Part shown: positions 61,031 to 64,000 of the stretch, piece after piece
Layout of the letters: every line of letters starts with the position of its first letter
Position numbering within the stretch: position 1 is the stretch's first letter
NCBI GenBank assembly: GCA_937995985.1
Contig: CALKIR010000060.1
Coordinates: 1 to 64,000, forward strand
Direction: 5' to 3'
Length of the DNA: 64,000 nt
Origin: an uncultured Alcaligenaceae bacterium
Lineage (GTDB): Bacteria; Pseudomonadota; Gammaproteobacteria; Burkholderiales; Burkholderiaceae_B
The notes under the pieces: generated by a model
Database searches by the model: none
The model's input: only the letters and a program-made list of their open reading frames with translations
What the model was told of the DNA's origin: nothing
Program-made: the position numbers and the translations under genes

Positions 61031-61538
61031 TCGATTACATCGCACTCCTTTGTATCAACAGCATTTTTTGCATACTGTGCCTACTGACGAGGCCGTTATG
61101 GAGTTGGCTTTGGCGCTTGCTGGCTTAGCTGCTGATTGGCAAGAGGTTCCGGTGGGAGCAGTCGTTGTGGATAGGGAGCGTCGCGTGATAGGAATGGGTG
61201 TGAATCATACCTTGTATGCACATGATCCCACTGCGCATGCAGAGATTATGGCGCTGCGTGATGCGTGTGCATTTATGGGCAACTATCGCTTACCTGGCAG
61301 TCAGCTCTTTGTGAGCTTAGAGCCTTGCATGATGTGTATGGGAGCCATTCTGCATGCTCGAGTTCAACGGTTAGTTTATGCAGCAAAGGATCCTAAAACA
61401 GGGGTATGTCATAGTGTATTAACGCATGAGCACTATGCCGAATTAAATCACCATACCTCTATAGAAGGAGGGTTATTTCATCAGCATAGTGCACAATTAT
61501 TGCAAGATTTTTTTAGAATGAGGCGCAGAAAAAAATAA
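61017..61538 (+). CDS. tadA: tRNA-specific adenosine deaminase
   Basis: This zinc enzyme converts the wobble adenosine of tRNA-Arg(ACG) to inosine. The 173-residue protein has MELALALAGLAADWQEVPVGAVVV, the catalytic TAHAEIMALRDAC and the zinc ligands in LEPCMMCMGAILHARVQRLVYAAKDPKTG. GAGGA precedes the ATG at 61017, inside the nnr end. The N-terminal extension of about 20 residues is variable in the family. Note that the symbol tadA is also used for the pilus ATPase, here cpaF; the two are unrelated. Confidence 0.95.
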   Translation: MQALSRLHRTPLYQQHFLHTVPTDEAVMELALALAGLAADWQEVPVGAVVVDRERRVIGMGVNHTLYAHDPTAHAEIMALRDACAFMGNYRLPGSQLFVSLEPCMMCMGAILHARVQRLVYAAKDPKTGVCHSVLTHEHYAELNHHTSIEGGLFHQHSAQLLQDFFRMRRRKK

Positions 61539-61604
61539 CAGGGCTAGGAAGCGGCTGTTATGGGGTAAGGCAGAATAGAATTTTTATTTACAAGGCACAG
61601 AATT

Positions 61605-62513
61605 ATGGGAATTAACACAACAAGAGATGATGGAATATATATTATTTCTCCATCAAGTGCTGTTCAATCATCACATGATTTATTGCGGGCGCAGCAGCGA
61701 TTAAGAGATTTAGGTTTTAACCCGACTTTGGATACAGATGCCTGTGCAGTGTATGAGCGATTCGCAGGCACCGATGCGCAGCGTTTGGCTGCTATTGAGC
61801 GAGCCATACAGCAACCAGCCCCCTTTGTGCTGGCCAGTCGAGGAGGCTATGGCATGAGTCGCTTGTTGCCTTATATTAACTGGCAGGCCATCGCTCAAAG
61901 TGGTAAGCAGTTTATAGGACATAGTGATTTTACTGCTTTTAATTTAGCATTATATGCACAGACTCAAACAATTAGTTATGCGGGGCCATGTGCAGTGGTT
62001 GATTTTGGTCAAGAAACAGTGCATCAAGAAACTGCTCATTGGTTTGTTTCCATGCTGCGTGGGGAGCAAACAGAACTAAGCTTTGCCGTACAGCCAGTAA
62101 GACCGCAGCCCTCTACCCTAGAGTTAACTGGGGTATTTTGGGGAGGCAATTTGGCGTTGCTATGCTCTTTAGTGGGCACTCCTTATTTGCCTGATGTTGA
62201 GGGGGGGATATTATTTTTGGAGGATGTTTCAGAGCATCCATATCGGATAGAGCGTATGCTGACTCAATTGCATATGGCCGGTATTTTGAATAAACAAAAA
62301 GCTATTTTACTTGGTGATTTTACAGAGTATAAATTAGTGCCTGCAGATAGAGGTTATCAATTAGCTTCCGTCTGGCGCTGGTTAGGTAAGCATGTGTCCA
62401 TTCCCGTCTTTACTGGTTTTCCCTATGGCCATGTACCTCGCAAGGCTACTGTACCTATAGGTGCAGGGGTACGTCTTTGGGTGCGTGATCAGCAGGCTAC
62501 GCTGTTTTTTTAA
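61605..62513 (+). CDS. ldcA: LD-carboxypeptidase, S66 family
   Basis: LdcA removes the terminal D-Ala from murein tetrapeptides during cell-wall recycling in the cytoplasm. The 302-residue protein has the nucleophile in ASRGGYGMSRLLPYI, then GHSDFTAFNLALYA. The Glu is in LFLEDVSEHPYRIERMLTQLHMAG and the His in GFPYGHVPRKATVPIGAG. An MccF-like role is possible but less likely from the housekeeping context. Confidence 0.92.
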   Translation: MGINTTRDDGIYIISPSSAVQSSHDLLRAQQRLRDLGFNPTLDTDACAVYERFAGTDAQRLAAIERAIQQPAPFVLASRGGYGMSRLLPYINWQAIAQSGKQFIGHSDFTAFNLALYAQTQTISYAGPCAVVDFGQETVHQETAHWFVSMLRGEQTELSFAVQPVRPQPSTLELTGVFWGGNLALLCSLVGTPYLPDVEGGILFLEDVSEHPYRIERMLTQLHMAGILNKQKAILLGDFTEYKLVPADRGYQLASVWRWLGKHVSIPVFTGFPYGHVPRKATVPIGAGVRLWVRDQQATLFF

Positions 62514-62573
62514 TCTCGCTAGGGAGCCATGCACCTCAGATTATGCTGTTGATTACAGGAGTAGAAAAATTTT

Positions 62574-63158
62574 ATGACTTATGTGTTAGTAGGTACGAAT
62601 ACCTACGAGGAAGAAATCAAAAAAAGTCGTTTTATTGCGATTGCGGCTCCAGTACAAACGGTGGAGGACGCAATGGCATTTATAGAGCAGCACTCTGTTC
62701 CAGAGGCGCGTCACAATTGCTGGGCTTACAAAATAGGTGATAATTATCGTTTTTCAGATGATGGAGAGCCTGGCGGAACCGCAGGTCGTCCCATTCTACA
62801 GGCTATTGAAGGCCAGGAGTGTGATTGTGTCGTGGTATTAGTGATCCGCTGGTTTGGGGGCATAAAATTAGGCACAGGAGGATTGGTCCGTGCTTATGGT
62901 GGTGTGGCTGCTGAGTGTTTACGTACAGCGCAGAAAAAACTTTATGTGCCTATGATTGCGGCCCAGTGTTTTTGCCCCTATGCAGAAATTGATCGCGTGA
63001 AATCACGATTTGAAGAGTTTCAAATTCGCATTGTTGGTGAGGATTATGGTGCAGCAGGGGTGGTATGGGATATGCAGTTAGCCAAAGATCATAGAGAGGA
63101 TTTTGAGCAGCTATTACAAAATATGAGCAGTGGGCAGGGCTGGTTTAAAGTAATATAG
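62574..63158 (+). CDS. YigZ/IMPACT family protein
   Basis: The 194-residue protein shows the UPF0029/IMPACT N-terminal domain: EEEIKKSRFIAIAAPVQTVEDAMAFI, ARHNCWAYKIG, FSDDGEPGGTAGRPILQAIEG and VVLVIRWFGGIKLGTGGLVRAYGGVA. A C-terminal ferredoxin-like fold follows (YAEIDRVKSRFEEFQIRIVGEDY). The biochemical role is unknown. AGGAG lies about 12 bases upstream of the ATG. Confidence 0.93.
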   Translation: MTYVLVGTNTYEEEIKKSRFIAIAAPVQTVEDAMAFIEQHSVPEARHNCWAYKIGDNYRFSDDGEPGGTAGRPILQAIEGQECDCVVVLVIRWFGGIKLGTGGLVRAYGGVAAECLRTAQKKLYVPMIAAQCFCPYAEIDRVKSRFEEFQIRIVGEDYGAAGVVWDMQLAKDHREDFEQLLQNMSSGQGWFKVI

Positions 63159-63185
63159 ATGTAGATCTTTTCTTCTTGAGTGTAT

Positions 63186-63218
63186 ATAAAAACGGCACAC
63201 TGATTGAGCGCGCCGTTT
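63186..63218 (-). terminator. Terminator of the thioredoxin gene
   Basis: Arms AAACGGC (63190-63196) and GCCGTTT (63212-63218) pair over 7 bp around a 15-base loop. Read on the minus strand the stem runs into TTATATA after its own T-run. It lies just after the trx stop at 63241 and between two convergent genes. Confidence 0.7.
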
Positions 63219-63240
63219 GCCTACATAAAATAATTATGAT

Positions 63241-63630
63241 TTAAGCCTGTCCGGCATTATCTTGTGCGGCTTGTTGTTGCTGGGCAATTTCTGCATGGAC
63301 TTTTTCCATGTCTACTTCGCGCAGCTGGTTAATTAGCTCATCAAGCTGAGATTCTGTCAGGGCGCCAGAATGTGAAAATAATAAAACTTTTTCACGGAAA
63401 ATCATAATAGTTGGGATGGAGCGAATGCGCATCATCGCAGCCAACTCTTGTTCCTCTTCGGTGTTTACCTTTGCAAAAGTAACATCCTGATGACGTTCAG
63501 ATGCAGCTTCAAAAACCGGCCCAAATTGACGGCAAGGCCCACACCAAGGCGCCCAGAAGTCAATGATTAGAGGTTTGTCGCCGTTAATAGCTTCTTGGAA
63601 AGTTTCTTGGGTAAGATCCACGGTGCTCAT
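63241..63630 (-). CDS. trxA: Thioredoxin with C-terminal extension
   Basis: The 129-residue thioredoxin has IIDFWAPWCGPCRQFGPVFEAAS (active-site CGPC) and VNTEEEQELAAMMRIRSIPTIMIF with the cis-Pro. The tail of about 30 residues after the thioredoxin fold (EKVHAEIAQQQQAAQDNAG) is Gln/Ala-rich and absent from canonical 105-110 residue TrxA. It acts as a general disulfide reductase in the cytoplasm. trx1-like or trx2-like placement is uncertain. GGAAGG precedes the ATG on the minus strand. Confidence 0.92.
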   Translation of the reverse strand: MSTVDLTQETFQEAINGDKPLIIDFWAPWCGPCRQFGPVFEAASERHQDVTFAKVNTEEEQELAAMMRIRSIPTIMIFREKVLLFSHSGALTESQLDELINQLREVDMEKVHAEIAQQQQAAQDNAGQA

Positions 63631-63639
63631 AAATGCCTT

Positions 63640-63672
63640 CCTAAAAAAGAAACGGCTAATATATTAGCCGTT
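63640..63672 (-). terminator. Terminator of the NCS2 permease gene
   Basis: A perfect 22-bp palindrome (63651-63672, arms AACGGCTAATA and TATTAGCCGTT) is followed on the minus strand by TCTTTTTTAGG. It lies 36 bases after the stop of the permease gene and 20 bases before the trx start, separating the two transcripts. Confidence 0.85.
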
Positions 63673-63708
63673 ATATAAACTTAACTTGTAGTTCTAGTGT
63701 AACGCTTT

Positions 63709-64000
63709 TTAGTCAGGATAAAAAGCGTATTTGCTCACAAATAGGGCTGCAACGATAATGGTGGCTAAATGGAGGTCTTTCCATTTGCCAGTAAAGAATT
63801 TTAAAACTACATAGCTGATGAATCCAAAAGCCAGGCCATTAGCAATAGAGTAAGTAAAGGGCATGGCCAGAGCAGTGAGGGCCGCAGGAGCAGCTTCTGT
63901 AACGTCTTGCCATTCCACTTCTACCACTTCACGTAACATAATGCCTGCAACATATAAAAGGGCAGGTGCAGTGGCATAACCTGGTACTACTGCTGCAAGG
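63709..64000 (-). CDS. NCS2-family purine permease, C-terminal part (5' end outside window)
   Basis: The frame is open on the minus strand to the window edge, so only the last 96 or so residues are seen. They match the C-terminus of AzgA/GhxP-type guanine/hypoxanthine permeases: AAVVPGYATAPALLYVAGIM, VEVEWQDVTEAAPAALTALAMPFTYSIANGLAFGFISYVVLKFFTG and a final helix. The T-E-A-x-P-A-x-L-T and Y-S-I-A-N-G-x-A-F-G-F patterns are characteristic. An internal ATG at 63939 is not the start. Confidence 0.88.
   Translation of the reverse strand, partial: LAAVVPGYATAPALLYVAGIMLREVVEVEWQDVTEAAPAALTALAMPFTYSIANGLAFGFISYVVLKFFTGKWKDLHLATIIVAALFVSKYAFYPD

Noticed and set aside
60649..61128. 159-codon plus-strand frame across the nnr/tadA junction
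   Set aside because: Out of frame with two well-supported genes; Cys/Trp/Ser-rich nonsense product.
1..64000. CRISPR array, prophage, insertion sequence or tRNA genes
   Set aside because: I saw no regularly spaced repeats, transposase or integrase motifs, terminal inverted repeats or tRNA cloverleaf with a T-loop GGTTCRA pattern; a dedicated scan would be needed to exclude degenerate copies.

Overview
The window looks like a chromosome segment of a betaproteobacterium of the order Burkholderiales, most likely family Alcaligenaceae, with mid-40s percent GC by eye. The evidence is gene content and order: hemC-hemD-hemX-hemY-ppa, recA-recX-DUF2889-sucC-sucD, leuC-leuD-leuB-asd-fimV-truA, thrB next to a BPSS1780-type membrane protein, and rdgC. 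Most of the segment is ordinary core genome. I found no tRNA, rRNA, insertion sequence, prophage or CRISPR array.

Layout. 1-1720: end of a tonB-exbB-exbD energy-transduction operon. 1751-2377: an exported Cys-motif protein whose transcription probably ends at a hairpin inside exbD. 2490-8580 (minus): a six-gene Mrp/Pha cation:proton antiporter operon with fused A and B subunits. 8691-10915: hemN behind a perfect FNR/ANR-type box, followed by a CRP/FNR-family regulator without the FNR cysteine cluster. 10923-11828 (minus): rdgC. 12064-13746: recA with a LexA box inside its promoter, an intrinsic terminator, then recX. 13855-17428: DUF2889, sucCD, a TerC-family gene and a coupled 42-residue single-TM protein. 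17453-23497: haem genes hemCDXY, ppa and a fumarylacetoacetase-family gene, closed by a strong terminator.

23699-32882 is the main accessory region, a compact Tad/Flp-type pilus or secretion locus. It holds an Flp-like pilin, a TadG-like protein, two unrecognised envelope proteins, CpaB, the CpaC secretin, a CpaF/TadA ATPase with an N-terminal FHA-like domain, TadB, TadC and a DUF192 protein. TadZ, a prepilin peptidase, RcpB and TadD are not present here. A membrane-anchored PAS-PAS-GGDEF-EAL protein with a degenerate GGDEF and an intact EAL motif set converges on the locus and overlaps its last gene.

35857-44754: BPSS1780 protein, thrB, dusA, a CBS-domain protein, a YihY-family protein, DUF2069, selO, aroC and an M48 lipoprotein. 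44795-54479: leuCDB, asd, fimV, truA, then a TRAP transporter pair (dctQ, dctM) between truA and trpF; trpB and trpA do not follow. 54514-64000: a membrane thioredoxin whose N-terminal part resembles half of an Lgt enzyme, a BetT-like BCCT transporter, an SBF-like transporter, a Sir2 deacylase, the bifunctional Nnr repair enzyme, tRNA adenosine deaminase, LD-carboxypeptidase, YigZ, a thioredoxin and the end of an NCS2 purine permease.

The most promising items for new biology are the reduced Tad locus with its altered FHA-ATPase and two unknown proteins, the Lgt-like/TlpA fusion, the TerC-coupled microprotein, and the cysteine-free FNR-like regulator beside an FNR-box-controlled hemN. All functional statements are read from sequence motifs; no database search was run.
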